Numbered from the stretch's first letter, positions 40,437 to 50,884 are shown. The stretch is DNA of 64,000 nt from Photobacterium aquae (GCF_001029445.1 NZ_LDOT01000006.1:297941-361940); one strand, 5' to 3'. Numbers and translations are program-made. Notes: generated from the sequence alone by a model not told the origin.

Positions 40437-41887
40437 AATTTAGAAGCGGTAAAATCGGATTTTTTGATTCAATAACGTTTCGTTTGAGTAGCACACTTTT
40501 AATTGTGATTGTTATTGCCGAGCTTGTTGCTGGCGCTGTATGGTATTTTGATAATGAAGAAGTAAAAAAAAATAATGCCAATAAGATCATTCATACCATG
40601 GTTGATTCTGTTATAGAGACCTATCAATATTTCCAATTGCTTCCTGTTAATTACCGTCATTTGATATTGAATCAATTAATGGATGCCGGCGGTAGCCGTT
40701 TTTTTATTTCGATCAATAATCGCTATATTCCGAATGAAAACGTCACCGATTTACCATTGACTAATTGGCTGTCGGATGTTGCTGCTGCATCATTGCGTGA
40801 AAAACTAAAATCACCGCCCAATATCGCGGTTGCCGTGACCCAACGTGAGTCGGTTAGGGTGTTTAATTCTGCGCTTCAACTTGATGAGCTACCAGAGATC
40901 TGGACCAAGTATAGTTTGGTGCTTGGAGAGCTAGACTTGCCGATTTTAGTCATTCAAATTCAGCTCTCGCCTCAAGAGTGGTTCTATATAGCATCAGTAC
41001 TGCCTATTCCGTTTTCCTCGCTGTCTACGTCGTTTATGGAGGCAAGGCAGTTGGTATTCCTCGCATTGACCTCTTTGCTACTGATGTTGTGTACCGCCTG
41101 GTTATTACAACGTGAGTTCCGGCCTATACGTGCTTTGGCCAAAGCTGCAACGTTGATGGGAACGCAGCTGTCGGTGATGGCGATTGATGAATCGGGTAGC
41201 AGGGAAACGCGCGCCGCCGTACATGCATTCAATAAAATGAACAATCGCGTTAAATCCTATATCCGTGATCGGGAAATGCTCTTTAGTGCCATATCGCATG
41301 ATTTGAAGACACCGCTAGCGGCATTAAAACTACGTACCGAGATGCTAGAGGATGAGGCGGTGAAAGAACGCTTTGAAAAATTGCTCAATGAAGTGGAGAT
41401 GATGACAAACGGGGCACTACAGTGCATCCGGGAAACAGACATTCACGAGGACCCAATTGATATCGATATTGAAGAGCTTCTTATGGGATGTGCGGATCAT
41501 TTTAATCGGCAGGAGACGCTTGTTGAATTGGCTGACGATATTGCCAATATCCCTAGCTACATGGGTAAACCCGTTGCGATAAAACGTTGTATATACAATG
41601 TGATTGAAAATGGCGTGAAGTATGGTCGCAATGTATCGGTTTCCTTTAATGAGACGGCTAAAAGCTTGATTTTAAATGTTAGAGATTACGGCCCTGGCAT
41701 TGATCCAAAGTTACTAGAAAAAGTCTTTGAACCTTATTACAGGGTACATCCCAATGATGCCAATGGAAGTGGGTTAGGGTTAACGATAGCAAGAAGCATA
41801 GCCCGTACTCACGGGGGGGATTTGCAGATAAAGAATCATTCGCAAGGCGGACTCGAAGTGTCAATCCAGCTATCGAAGGAGCTGTAA
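40433..41887 (+). CDS. Sensor histidine kinase, probable sugar-sensing system
   Basis: A 484-residue kinase. Membrane segments near residues 15-38 and 200-225 enclose a periplasmic domain of about 160 residues. HAMP (FRPIRALAKAATLMG) is followed by HisKA with His289 (FSAISHDLKTPLAAL). The catalytic domain has NVIENGVKYG, DYGPGID and GSGLGLTIARS. Its stop overlaps the ATG of the sugar-binding protein gene (TAATG). That coupling suggests the binding protein delivers ligand to the periplasmic domain. Ligand inferred to be glucose or a related hexose. Confidence 0.88.
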   Translation: MKFRSGKIGFFDSITFRLSSTLLIVIVIAELVAGAVWYFDNEEVKKNNANKIIHTMVDSVIETYQYFQLLPVNYRHLILNQLMDAGGSRFFISINNRYIPNENVTDLPLTNWLSDVAAASLREKLKSPPNIAVAVTQRESVRVFNSALQLDELPEIWTKYSLVLGELDLPILVIQIQLSPQEWFYIASVLPIPFSSLSTSFMEARQLVFLALTSLLLMLCTAWLLQREFRPIRALAKAATLMGTQLSVMAIDESGSRETRAAVHAFNKMNNRVKSYIRDREMLFSAISHDLKTPLAALKLRTEMLEDEAVKERFEKLLNEVEMMTNGALQCIRETDIHEDPIDIDIEELLMGCADHFNRQETLVELADDIANIPSYMGKPVAIKRCIYNVIENGVKYGRNVSVSFNETAKSLILNVRDYGPGIDPKLLEKVFEPYYRVHPNDANGSGLGLTIARSIARTHGGDLQIKNHSQGGLEVSIQLSKEL

Positions 41888-43134
41888 TGAAAACTATTAG
41901 CTGGCTGATTCTAATCAGTACCATGTATGTAAGTGTTGTACATGCCCAGCAAGAACTACAGTTTTTGCATTGGTGGACATCAAAAGGAGAAGTTGATGCC
42001 GCCAATGAAGTGGCTGTACAGCTTGGAAAGCATGACATTGTGCTGGCAAGCGTGGCTGTGCCTGGCGGTGGGGGAAAAATGGCCAAATCGATACTTCAAG
42101 CAAGGGCAATAGCGGGTAACCCGCCAGATATGGTACAGCTAGAAGGGCCCGCTATTAAATCCTGGGCTGCGTTGGGGTTTCTGCACAATGTTAACCCTGT
42201 TGCTAATGAAGCGCATTGGGATCGAAAGTTACCATTAACAATAAGGGATATTCATAAACTCAATAATGAATACGTTGCCTTGCCGGTGACAATTCATCGT
42301 TTGAATTGGTTATGGATCCATACGCCACTACTGAAAAGGCTAGGGCTGTCTGTTCCGCAAACATGGCCTCAGGTCGTCAAGACGTTCAAGGTAGTAAAAC
42401 AGCGGGGGATTGCCCCCTTAGCGATGGGCAATGAACCTTGGCAGGTTGTTCAACTTTTTGAAAACATAGCTTTTGGCTTAGGTGGGCCGAGCTATTATCG
42501 AAAAGCATTTATTGAAATGGATGAAGCAACGCTGACAAGCCAGATAACCTACGATGCGTTAACTATATTTAGGCAAATTAGTGAAATCGTGTTGCCTGAC
42601 ATGACGAAACAGCGCTGGGAAGAAGCGACGCGATCATTGATGGCAGGTGAACGTGTATTTCAGATCTCTGGCGATTGGGTCGCAGGGGAGCTCATGGCTC
42701 TAAATGGCGAGTTCCCATCGTTTATCCAATGTCATGTTGCCCCTGCATATCAATCTGGCTTTATTTATAATATTGATAGTTTTGCCTTTTTCAAGAAACC
42801 CACCTTTGGTGCCGAGCAGGCATTAGCTGTTGCAAATCTGCTCTCTGACCCTCATTTTTTATCTAAATTCAACCAACGTAAAGGTTCAATTCCTGCCTTC
42901 CGTGATGTATCTGTCGAGGGGTTCAATTCTTGTTCGCTAAAAGCGAGAGATGACTTTTTGGCGAGTGAGAAAACCGGCACATTAATGCCTAGTATTATTG
43001 ATTCGATGGCAGTGAGTTCGGTGATCGAAAAAGCCGTTTCTAGTGAACTCTTCCGTTTCTTCAATGATCCATCAATGACTCCCGATGATGTCATCTTGCA
43101 CATGCAAAATGTGAAGGTGGGTATGCACATGTAA
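41887..43134 (+). CDS. Periplasmic sugar-binding protein, GtsA glucose-binding family, without ABC partners
   Basis: A 415-residue extracellular solute-binding protein (family 1) with signal peptide ending near VVHAQQE. LQFLHWWTSKGEVDAANEV, SVAVPGGGGKM, GNPPDMVQLEGPAIKSWA, PVTIHRLNWLWIH and ISGDWVAGE match the glucose/mannose-binding proteins of Pseudomonas and Thermus ABC importers. No permease or ATPase gene is nearby; it is cotranscribed with a two-component system instead. I infer it acts as the sensory ligand-binding partner of the kinase rather than a transport component. Confidence 0.85.
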   Translation: MKTISWLILISTMYVSVVHAQQELQFLHWWTSKGEVDAANEVAVQLGKHDIVLASVAVPGGGGKMAKSILQARAIAGNPPDMVQLEGPAIKSWAALGFLHNVNPVANEAHWDRKLPLTIRDIHKLNNEYVALPVTIHRLNWLWIHTPLLKRLGLSVPQTWPQVVKTFKVVKQRGIAPLAMGNEPWQVVQLFENIAFGLGGPSYYRKAFIEMDEATLTSQITYDALTIFRQISEIVLPDMTKQRWEEATRSLMAGERVFQISGDWVAGELMALNGEFPSFIQCHVAPAYQSGFIYNIDSFAFFKKPTFGAEQALAVANLLSDPHFLSKFNQRKGSIPAFRDVSVEGFNSCSLKARDDFLASEKTGTLMPSIIDSMAVSSVIEKAVSSELFRFFNDPSMTPDDVILHMQNVKVGMHM

Positions 43135-43252
43135 CAAAACGTGTATTTTCTTCTGCGAATTTAAAAAAAACTGATTCATCGCAATTCATTTTGCCGGTTT
43201 AGCTATGATACTTGCCTGCGAATTGATTTTTATCGAACATTACGAGTGGGAT

Positions 43253-44482
43253 ATGGAACAGCTAATTGAGCGATTTTTACGATACGTACGCTTTGAAACT
43301 CAATCAAATTCTGCCAATGCCCAGTGTCCAAGTACTGAAGGACAGCGTGTATTAGCACAGCAGCTCAAAGATGAGTTGATTGAACTAGGTTTGGCTGATG
43401 TCAGCTTGGATGACAACGGTTATGTGATGGCTCGTTTGCCATCGAATGTGGAGCATGACGTTCCTGCTATTGGTTTTATTGCCCATATGGATACAGCGAT
43501 GGATGCATCGGGCAAAAATGTGAAACCACAAATTGTTGAGAATTATCAAGGTGGTGATATTGCTCTGGGTGTTGGTGATGAAGTGCTATCGCCGATTCAA
43601 TACCCAGACCTCAACAAGCTGCACGGACATAACATCATCACTACTGATGGGACAACCTTGCTAGGTGCTGATAACAAAGCGGGTATTGCTGAAATTATTA
43701 CAGCTGCGGCTTACCTGATTGCCCATCCAGAAATTAAACACGGCGATATATGTATTGGTTTTACACCCGATGAGGAAATCGGGCGCGGCGCGAATCTTTT
43801 CGATGTTGAGAAGTTCAATGCGCAGTGGGCTTATACTATTGATGGCGGCCCGGTTGGTGAGCTAGAGTTTGAAAACTTCAATGCTTCTTCGGCTTATGTG
43901 ACTTGCCATGGTGTCAATGTGCACCCAGGCACAGCCAAAGACAAAATGATCAACGCCATGAATATTGCGGCTCAATTCCAAGTGACTATGCCGGCTGAAG
44001 AAACACCTGAATGTACTGAAGGGTACGAAGGTTTCTTCCATCTTGTCTCGATGGAGCCAAGCGTAGCCAAAACTAAGTTGCACTATATCCTACGTGATTT
44101 TGATTCAGAAGGCTTAGAAAGACGTAAGACACTGATCCAAGAGAAAGTAGATGCACTAAATACTCGTTTGGATAAAGGCCGCGTTAGCCTAGAAATCGTT
44201 GATTGTTATTCAAACATGCGTGAAATGGTTGAGCCACATCCACACATTATTGAATTTGCCAAGCAAGCGATGATTGAGTGTGATGTAAAGCCGGTTATTA
44301 AACCAATCCGGGGCGGTACAGATGGTGCGCGTCTATCTTTCAAAGGCTTACCGTGCCCGAACATTTTCACTGGAGGTTATAACTTCCACGGTATTCATGA
44401 ATTTATTACAGTAGAAGGCATGGAGCAGGCTGTAAAAGTGATTGTGAAGCTGGCTGAAAATACCGCAAAAAACTACGCATAA
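43253..44482 (+). CDS. pepT: Peptidase T (tripeptide aminopeptidase)
   Basis: A 409-residue M20-family zinc peptidase cutting the N-terminal residue from tripeptides in the cytoplasm. Zinc ligands are visible in [43 protein letters not shown] and [10 protein letters not shown]. The length agrees with E. coli PepT. Start at 43253 has GTGGGA just upstream, in preference to a longer frame. In enteric bacteria pepT is FNR-regulated; no clear FNR box was seen here. A terminator follows. Confidence 0.93.
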   Translation: MEQLIERFLRYVRFETQSNSANAQCPSTEGQRVLAQQLKDELIELGLADVSLDDNGYVMARLPSNVEHDVPAIGFIAHMDTAMDASGKNVKPQIVENYQGGDIALGVGDEVLSPIQYPDLNKLHGHNIITTDGTTLLGADNKAGIAEIITAAAYLIAHPEIKHGDICIGFTPDEEIGRGANLFDVEKFNAQWAYTIDGGPVGELEFENFNASSAYVTCHGVNVHPGTAKDKMINAMNIAAQFQVTMPAEETPECTEGYEGFFHLVSMEPSVAKTKLHYILRDFDSEGLERRKTLIQEKVDALNTRLDKGRVSLEIVDCYSNMREMVEPHPHIIEFAKQAMIECDVKPVIKPIRGGTDGARLSFKGLPCPNIFTGGYNFHGIHEFITVEGMEQAVKVIVKLAENTAKNYA

Positions 44483-44530
44483 GCGTAGGGTTCTTTGCCT
44501 TGCATTGTGAATGCAAATAGCAAATAAAGG

Positions 44531-44562
44531 AACGCCCTGACAGATTGTCAGGGCGTTTTTGT
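44531..44562 (+). terminator. Rho-independent terminator of pepT
   Basis: AACGCCCTGACA and TGTCAGGGCGTT form a perfect 12-base stem with a GAT loop and a T run. It abuts the end of the convergent small gene. Confidence 0.92.
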
Positions 44563-44849
44563 TAGTCTTTATCGTAGAGCTTTGCTTGATCTTGAATTTC
44601 GGTGTGTTTTTCTAGTTCGTCAACCATCCAGTTATTCAAATGTTTGATAATTGCTGTGATGGCATGCTGCTTAGTACCTTTTTCATCATCAGTAATATCT
44701 AACTGCTGCTTGGCATGGAGTCCGGTTTGATCTTCAGCGATGTGTAGCCAATCTGGGTGCCAGTAAAAACTATGGCCTTCATCGGTGATCCAGTTATGCA
44801 CACCGCAAGATTCCCCTTTGTAGTTCAAATCTTTTGCTTCGTATCTCAT
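44562..44849 (-). CDS. Small protein of unknown function
   Basis: A 95-residue acidic, hydrophilic cytoplasmic protein with GGAG 7 bases before its ATG. The N-terminal half is Trp/His-rich (CGVHNWITDEGHSFYWHPDWLHI). The C-terminal half is helical and charged (HAITAIIKHLNNWMVDELEKH). I do not recognise a family. It is convergent with pepT and followed on the same strand, upstream, by no partner gene. No function is proposed. Confidence 0.65.
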   Translation of the reverse strand: MRYEAKDLNYKGESCGVHNWITDEGHSFYWHPDWLHIAEDQTGLHAKQQLDITDDEKGTKQHAITAIIKHLNNWMVDELEKHTEIQDQAKLYDKD

Positions 44850-44997
44850 GATGTCGCTCCTAAGCCATATCTTTTATATCATCAATAGTATATACCCATG
44901 AAGGATACTCAACCTGTGGCATTGGTCACGAAAATGAGTGCTATTGTCGAGGGCGTTCTTGTATAAGTGTGAGTTGAATTGGACGAGCATAAGAATC

Positions 44998-45019
44998 CCT
45001 GACCAAAAAGGATTGGCCA
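44998..45019 (-). terminator. Imperfect hairpin after the M32 carboxypeptidase gene
   Basis: CCCTGACCAA and TTGGCCAGGG pair with one mismatch. The T run on the minus strand is weak (ATTCTT), so termination is uncertain. Confidence 0.35.
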
Positions 45020-45029
45020 GGGGAGGAGA

Positions 45030-46514
45030 TCAGTTGAGGTATCGTGCGATTAAATGTTCTTTAAAGTACGAAGCATTAAGGCTTTCGCCCGTTGCATCTA
45101 TTAAAATTTGCTCAGTTGATACTGTTGACCCTCGTTTCCATACATGGCGGTCGAGCCAGTTAAAAATCGGTTGAAGATTGCGCTCACGGATCAAATTAGC
45201 AACATTCATTTCTTTCGACATGGCAGCCATAAATTGGGCTGCATACATGGCCCCCAGTGTATAAGAGGGGAAATAGCCAAAGCTGCCAAAACTCCAGTGG
45301 ATATCTTGCATACAGCCATCAGTAAAGTTTCCTTTAGTTGATAATCCGAGGTATTCAGACATTTTCCTGTCCCATAACTCCGGAATATCGGCAACATTTA
45401 TATGGCCGTTAATTAAATCGCGTTCTATTTCATAGCGCAGAATAACATGAGCTGGATAGGTGACTTCGTCGGCATCAACACGAATATATCCAGGTGTGAC
45501 TCGTGTATTGAGCAGTGTCAGGTTTTCGGCTGTGATTGCGGGATCATCGATGCGGTTAAACTGTTCAGCGGCAGCAGGGGCGATGAGCTCAATGAAGTTT
45601 TCGCTACGAGATATTTGCATTTCGAAAAATAGGCTTTGTGATTCATGGATTCCCATTGAGCGGGCTTTCCCTACCGGTAAGCCTGACCATTTTTCGGGTA
45701 AACCTTGTTCGTAGCGTGCATGGCCCGTTTCATGAATAACGCCCATAAGCGCTGAAGTAAAATCATTTTCATCATAGCGGGTTGTTATACGTACATCGGT
45801 CGGCACTCCGCCACAGAACGGGTGAGTACTGATATCCAGCCTTCCATGATTGAAATCGAAACCGAGTTTTTCCATCATCGCTAAACTTAGCTGTTGTTGC
45901 TGCGCCACAGGAAAGGGGCCTAGAGGAAGGATAACCTGATCATGAATTTGTTTTTCTTGGATTTGCTCAATCAACTCAGGTAACCAGCTTTTTACCTCAT
46001 CGAAAAGAATATCAAGTTGCTTGCTGGTCATTCCCGGCTCGTACAGATCAAGCAAGGCATCGTAACGGCTTAGTCCTGTCGCATCTGCGCGTATCTGTGC
46101 TTCTTGGCGGGCAAGTTTTACGACTTTTTCTAAGTTGGTACTATAACTCTGCCAATCATTTTTACCACGTTGACTGCGCCATGCATGCTCACACTTATTT
46201 GCGGCAAGCGATTGGGCTTCGACAAGGTCGCTAGGCAGCAAGTTAGCTTGTTGCCATTGACGTTTCATCTCAATGACGCTGGCGCGTTGCTCTTTCGATA
46301 GGGGTTCTCTGTCAACTTCCGAGAACCATACTTTGAGTTTGATATCAGTTGCTTGTTGATGATGAAGAACGGCTAACTCTGCTAATGCTTCAGAACGGGC
46401 TTGGTTACCTCCTTCTGGCATCATTGTTGCTTGGTCCCAGCGGCATATTGCGGCAAGGTGCTCTAGCTTCGCCATCTTTTTATAATGCTGTTCTAATTGT
46501 TGATAAAAAGTCAT
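45030..46514 (-). CDS. M32 family metallocarboxypeptidase
   Basis: A 494-residue zinc carboxypeptidase of the Taq/Pfu carboxypeptidase (M32) family, acting on peptide C-termini in the cytoplasm. The active-site HEXXH is HETGH in MGVIHETGHARYEQG. The family motifs DVRITTRYDE, ESQSLFFE and HVILRYEIERDLI (DXRXT, HESQ, HXXRY(I)) are all visible. AAGGA lies about 7 bases before the ATG. It is monocistronic. Confidence 0.92.
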   Translation of the reverse strand: MTFYQQLEQHYKKMAKLEHLAAICRWDQATMMPEGGNQARSEALAELAVLHHQQATDIKLKVWFSEVDREPLSKEQRASVIEMKRQWQQANLLPSDLVEAQSLAANKCEHAWRSQRGKNDWQSYSTNLEKVVKLARQEAQIRADATGLSRYDALLDLYEPGMTSKQLDILFDEVKSWLPELIEQIQEKQIHDQVILPLGPFPVAQQQQLSLAMMEKLGFDFNHGRLDISTHPFCGGVPTDVRITTRYDENDFTSALMGVIHETGHARYEQGLPEKWSGLPVGKARSMGIHESQSLFFEMQISRSENFIELIAPAAAEQFNRIDDPAITAENLTLLNTRVTPGYIRVDADEVTYPAHVILRYEIERDLINGHINVADIPELWDRKMSEYLGLSTKGNFTDGCMQDIHWSFGSFGYFPSYTLGAMYAAQFMAAMSKEMNVANLIRERNLQPIFNWLDRHVWKRGSTVSTEQILIDATGESLNASYFKEHLIARYLN

Positions 46515-46824
46515 TACCCATCCTTATGTTGACTTGTATCAGAAAACACCACTGTAAACCTTTCTTATGGTATTTTTCAACAAGCCCGATAAATAGAGAA
46601 GCAAAATATACGCATGATAATGCATTAAGAGGGTTGCTGTTCTTTGTGTGAAGTACGCCCCATAAATTAATATTATTGACCTCAGGCCGTGGTTCTATTC
46701 TCAGAGTAGATGTAAACGAATTTACAATATCGTAAGACTTCGTAAAGCTAACAAAAGATAACCATTTACTTGGTTATACTGCGTTAAGTTTAATTGCTGT
46801 AATGAACCTTAGTGGCTAAAGAAA
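46515..46824. other. Divergent intergenic region upstream of dacA
   Basis: About 310 bases carrying the promoters of the M32 gene and dacA. TCGTAAGACTTCGTAA near 46732-46747 contains a short direct repeat. Nothing else was recognised. Confidence 0.45.
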
Positions 46825-48003
46825 ATGAAAAGGAAATTGACTTCTCTTGTTACTGCCTTCGCTGTCAGTTCTGCTTTAATTGCCAGCCAAGCCGCCATTG
46901 CGGCGCCTACTGTTGTGCCTGATGCGCCAACATTGGGTGCTAAAGGCTATGTATTGATGGATTACCATACCGGTAAGGTGTTGGTAGAAAAGAATGCGCA
47001 TGAGCGCCTGAACCCGGCTAGCTTGACTAAGCTGATGACCAGTTATGTGGCCGGTCAAGAAATGAAGCAAGGAAATATCAGCGAGGAAGACTTAGTGGTC
47101 ATCAGCCGCAATGCCTGGGCTCGCAATTTTCCTGATTCATCGAAAATGTTCATAGAGGTAAACACCGAAGTGAATATGATGGATCTGTATAGAGGGCTGA
47201 TAATTCAATCGGGTAATGATGCCAGTGTTGCTATCGCAGAGCATGTGGCTGGTTCGGAAGGTGCATTCGTCAGCTTGATGAATTCTTGGGCCAAAAAGCT
47301 GAATATGCATAATACATCATTTGCCAACCCTCATGGTCTTGATAGTAATGAGTTATATACCACGCCTTATGATATTGCTTTGCTGGGGCAGGCTTTAATC
47401 AATGATCTGCCTAATATCTATAAGCTTTATAGCGAGCGTTCGTTCACTTATAACAATATTACGCAACGTAACCGCAATGGCTTGCTTGGAGATCGAAGCC
47501 TTAATGTTGATGGAATGAAAACCGGTTATACCAGTGGTGCTGGGTACAGTTTGGCCAGCTCGGCGACTGAAGGCAATATGCGTTTGATATCTGTCGTTAT
47601 GGGGTCAAGCAGTACCAAAAGCCGTGAAGCTGAAAGTAAACAGCTATTGAATTATGGTTTCCGTTTTTACCAGACATTGACACCGCATAAGAAAGGAGAG
47701 GAGCTTCTTAATGAGAAGATTTGGATGGGAAATACCAGTGAGATTTCACTAGGTACGATGGACGACACATACGTGACCCTGTCACGAAATGATGCGAAAA
47801 AACTCAATGCAAGCGTTGAATTAAACGGCGATTTGGTTGCTCCTATTAATAAGGGGGATGTGGTCGGCAATATCTTCTATGAAGTCGACGGCAAAGAAAT
47901 TGCACAAGTACCGCTGGTTGCATTGGAGTCGGTTGATGAGGGGAGTTTCTTCGGCCGAATTATTGACTACATCAAGATGTTTTTCTTGAGTTTGTTTAAA
48001 TAA
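46825..48003 (+). CDS. dacA: D-alanyl-D-alanine carboxypeptidase DacA (PBP5/6 type)
   Basis: A 392-residue low-molecular-weight penicillin-binding protein that trims the terminal D-Ala from peptidoglycan pentapeptides. Signal peptide ends near AAIAAPT. Active-site motifs are SLTK (SxxK), SGN in IIQSGNDAS and KTG in GMKTGYTSGAGY. A C-terminal amphipathic helix (FGRIIDYIKMFFLSLFK) anchors it to the inner membrane. A terminator follows. Confidence 0.94.
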   Translation: MKRKLTSLVTAFAVSSALIASQAAIAAPTVVPDAPTLGAKGYVLMDYHTGKVLVEKNAHERLNPASLTKLMTSYVAGQEMKQGNISEEDLVVISRNAWARNFPDSSKMFIEVNTEVNMMDLYRGLIIQSGNDASVAIAEHVAGSEGAFVSLMNSWAKKLNMHNTSFANPHGLDSNELYTTPYDIALLGQALINDLPNIYKLYSERSFTYNNITQRNRNGLLGDRSLNVDGMKTGYTSGAGYSLASSATEGNMRLISVVMGSSSTKSREAESKQLLNYGFRFYQTLTPHKKGEELLNEKIWMGNTSEISLGTMDDTYVTLSRNDAKKLNASVELNGDLVAPINKGDVVGNIFYEVDGKEIAQVPLVALESVDEGSFFGRIIDYIKMFFLSLFK

Positions 48004-48033
48004 CCCATTAGTTATCACCGACACTCATACCAT

Positions 48034-48056
48034 AGAGCCGCTCTGCGGCTCTTTTT
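48034..48056 (+). terminator. Rho-independent terminator of dacA
   Basis: AGAGCCGC-TCT-GCGGCTCT followed by a T run. Confidence 0.88.
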
Positions 48057-48209
48057 GGTTATAAGTAATTTTATGAATCTGTCATGGTGAAGCAACTTGA
48101 CGATCAAGATCTGTTTCAACCGCAAAGAAAAATCCGTATAATCCACGCCCTATAAAGAATCCACTTAGGAAATCTACAGTCGACGTAGTCGATAGTGTGA
48201 GAAGTCGTA

Positions 48210-49103
48210 ATGAATCAGACAGATACAAGAAAAGAGACACTTGAATTCAACAAACTCCAGAAACGCCTGCGGAGAAATGTTGGCAATGCCATTATTGATT
48301 ACAGCATGATTGAAGAAAATGATGTTGTTATGGCATGTATCAGTGGTGGCAAAGATTCATTTGCGATGCTCGATATCCTATTGAATCTACAAAAGGCTGC
48401 ACCGATTAAGTTTGATGTTGTTGCTGTTAACCTAGATCAGAAGCAGCCAGGTTTTCCTGAGCACATTTTGCCTCAATACTTTGAAAGCCTGAACATTCCT
48501 TACTACATCGTAGATAAAGACACTTACTCTGTAGTTAAAGAGAAGGTGCCGGAAGGTAAAACGACTTGTGGCCTGTGTTCTCGACTACGTCGTGGTACGC
48601 TGTACTCGTTTGCTGAGAAAATCGGTGCAACGAAAATTGCACTTGGTCACCATCTGGATGACATCGTGGAGACGCTATTCCTTAATATGTTCCACGGCTC
48701 TCGCATGAAAGCGATGCCACCAAAACTGCGTTCTGACGATGGTCGAAATGTGGTTATTCGTCCTCTGACGTACTGTCGTGAAAAAGATCTGATCAAATAC
48801 GCTGAGCACAAAGAATTCCCGATTATTCCTTGTAACCTATGCGGTTCTCAAGAAAACCTTCAGCGTCAGGCAATTAAAGCGATGCTGATTGATTGGGATA
48901 AGAAAACACCGGGCCGAGTTGAGAATATCTTTAAGTCAATTCAGAACGTTAGCCCAAGTCAGCTTGCAGATAAGTCCATTTTTGATTTTATCAATCTGCC
49001 GCTGGATCGCGAAGGCGATCGTGAAGAGTATGAGTTCAATGAAGCCGTTGTTTCATCAACCAATATCGATGAATCAATGTTTATTGATGTAACAAACATC
49101 TAA
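48210..49103 (+). CDS. ttcA: tRNA 2-thiocytidine biosynthesis protein TtcA
   Basis: A 297-residue ATP-dependent, [4Fe-4S]-containing enzyme that thiolates cytidine 32 of certain tRNAs. The PP-loop is SGGKDSF, and the conserved cysteines are in [12 protein letters not shown] (CxxC) and IPCNLCGSQ. The C-terminal tail is acidic. It is monocistronic. Confidence 0.94.
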   Translation: MNQTDTRKETLEFNKLQKRLRRNVGNAIIDYSMIEENDVVMACISGGKDSFAMLDILLNLQKAAPIKFDVVAVNLDQKQPGFPEHILPQYFESLNIPYYIVDKDTYSVVKEKVPEGKTTCGLCSRLRRGTLYSFAEKIGATKIALGHHLDDIVETLFLNMFHGSRMKAMPPKLRSDDGRNVVIRPLTYCREKDLIKYAEHKEFPIIPCNLCGSQENLQRQAIKAMLIDWDKKTPGRVENIFKSIQNVSPSQLADKSIFDFINLPLDREGDREEYEFNEAVVSSTNIDESMFIDVTNI

Positions 49104-49297
49104 TAATGGCTTGGGTCGGGAAGGGGCATATCTGCCTCTTCCCTGATTTTCTCTATCTTCTGCAATACCATACATTCTCCGCCTGCCTTCCAAACTTGAT
49201 AAATTCTGTACAATAAAGCAGGTATAGTCCTGATTTATCAGTTATATTTATCATTCACAACGTCTTTTTCTTTCCATCATAAAGAGCTGTATTTTTT

Positions 49298-49660
49298 ATG
49301 CGTTTATTTTCATCTCGCCAATCACAAATGGCCCTATTGGGGGTATGTGTTGCGGTATTTCTGAATGGTTGTTCTGCCCAACAATCAGAAAAGCTCGGAA
49401 TGAGAAGTGGCACGGTTACTAAAACACCCCAGCAAATGACCAATCTTGAAATCTGTGAAACTTATGCCTACGGACGTAAATCGACACAAAGCCGATTTGC
49501 TATTGCCAGTGAATGGAGTCGCAGAGGGATAAGTAAAAAATACTGCGAAAAAATTCGCGGTGAATTGTTTGTGACGAGTGTAGTGAAAAAACTTGCTGAT
49601 ATGGAAGAGAAGCCCGATAGCCGTACGGTTAAACCTGTTCAGTCTGTAAAGTTTAGGTAG
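49298..49660 (+). CDS. Small lipoprotein of unknown function
   Basis: A 120-residue protein with a lipoprotein signal (LLGVCVAVFLNGC, lipobox LNGC near residue 25). The mature part is basic and helical (RFAIASEWSRRGISKKYCEKIRGEL) with two Cys. I do not recognise a family. It is convergent with uspE across a shared hairpin. The ribosome site is weak. Likely anchored to the outer or inner membrane; function unknown. Confidence 0.65.
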   Translation: MRLFSSRQSQMALLGVCVAVFLNGCSAQQSEKLGMRSGTVTKTPQQMTNLEICETYAYGRKSTQSRFAIASEWSRRGISKKYCEKIRGELFVTSVVKKLADMEEKPDSRTVKPVQSVKFR

Positions 49661-49674
49661 TGACAAAATGCACC

Positions 49675-49707
49675 AAGCCCCACTTAAATTAAAGTGGGGC
49701 TTGTTTG
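49675..49707. terminator. Bidirectional terminator between the lipoprotein and uspE
   Basis: AAGCCCCACTT and AAGTGGGGCTT form a perfect 11-base inverted repeat with a 6-base AT loop, followed by TTGTTTGG. Confidence 0.8.
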
Positions 49708-49710
49708 GTT

Positions 49711-50652
49711 CTATTCAAGAGTAGGGCTTAAAGGGCTGACATAGCCATCTGGTTTTAACGCTAATAAATCACAATTTAGCTGGTCTATGATATGTTCTGC
49801 AGTATTCCCGATAAAGACTGCGGACAGCCCGGTTCGACCTGTTGTTCCTAGTACAACAATTTTCGCATCAAGATCGGCGGCCATTTGAGGAATAATATCT
49901 TCAGGTAGTCCTTCAAGGACATGCGTTTGCTCTTCAGGCAACCCATGTTTGTGACGCAATGCTTTCATTGATTTTAAATGATGACCACGAACAGCATCTG
50001 TGTAAGAAGCAGGATCAAACTCCGGCAACTCAATGGTGATGTTGACAGGGGTAGCTGGGTAAGCATTAACTAAATTTAGTTCTGCATTCAGTAAGGTAGA
50101 GACAGCCTTGCCTTCATTAACGATTTTATCGTTGAGGTGTTCGTGGGTTTCATCGTCGGCAGCAAGGTTGACGCAACTTAAGATTTTCCCGTTTTCTGGC
50201 CAGCTGTGATCTTTCACTAACAGCACAGGGCAAGGACACTTTCGCAGTAAATGCCAGTCCGTTGGTGTAAAAATGACAGCCCCTAGTTTGTCATGGTCAT
50301 GGGTTGCCTTAATGATCATGTTGTGATTTTTGCTAAATACTTCGGCGATAATTGCTTCGTAAGGACGGTTGTGCCACACCACCGTTAACTCAATCTTGAA
50401 ACCTTCTTCAACATAAGGGCGAATAATGTCTTTTAGCCATGCTTCGCGCTGCATGACAACACCCCGACGCATGGCCTGTCGTTCGTCCGCTGACAGCATC
50501 GATGTCATTTCATAGGAAAAATCGTAAATAGCCAAAAAGAGGGTAATTGTCACATCCTCTGCATTTCGGGCAAGGTGAATAGCCCGAGACAATGCTGGTT
50601 GATGGTCTTGAGCCGGATCGGCAACAACGAGAATATTGTTGTATTTGTTCAT
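49711..50652 (-). CDS. uspE: Universal stress protein UspE
   Basis: A 313-residue tandem universal stress protein with two Usp domains. The second shows the ATP-type motif LGTTGRTGLSAVFIGNTAEHI; the first ends at PCPVLLVKDHSW. UspE is a cytoplasmic stress factor linked to motility and survival. The gene precedes fnr in the same orientation (downstream of it), the usual uspE-fnr pairing of gammaproteobacteria, but a terminator separates them. Confidence 0.92.
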   Translation of the reverse strand: MNKYNNILVVADPAQDHQPALSRAIHLARNAEDVTITLFLAIYDFSYEMTSMLSADERQAMRRGVVMQREAWLKDIIRPYVEEGFKIELTVVWHNRPYEAIIAEVFSKNHNMIIKATHDHDKLGAVIFTPTDWHLLRKCPCPVLLVKDHSWPENGKILSCVNLAADDETHEHLNDKIVNEGKAVSTLLNAELNLVNAYPATPVNITIELPEFDPASYTDAVRGHHLKSMKALRHKHGLPEEQTHVLEGLPEDIIPQMAADLDAKIVVLGTTGRTGLSAVFIGNTAEHIIDQLNCDLLALKPDGYVSPLSPTLE

Positions 50653-50844
50653 AACTTGCCCCCTTACACCTAATGTGCTGGCAAATAGTCAATGAAAACC
50701 GCTATAAAGCTGTAGAAACTGCCTGAGTTTACGGTATTTTTACCCTCAAGCATGTAACCAATTGGTAACAATGTTGTCTGAGTTAGTAATAATAACTGTA
50801 ACGTATTGGAAAGGAGAAGGGGAGGATAGGCGAAGAGTTAATAC

Positions 50845-50884
50845 AAAAAAAGTGATACGGCTCATAGCTCGTATCACTTTTTGT
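50845..50884 (-). terminator. Terminator of fnr
   Basis: AAAAAGTGATACG and CGTATCACTTTTT form a 13-base stem with a 10-base loop; T runs follow on the minus strand. Confidence 0.88.

Noticed and set aside
41679..42109. Antisense frames over the kinase and sugar-binding protein genes
   Set aside because: Cys/Ser/Leu-rich antisense translations without start signals.
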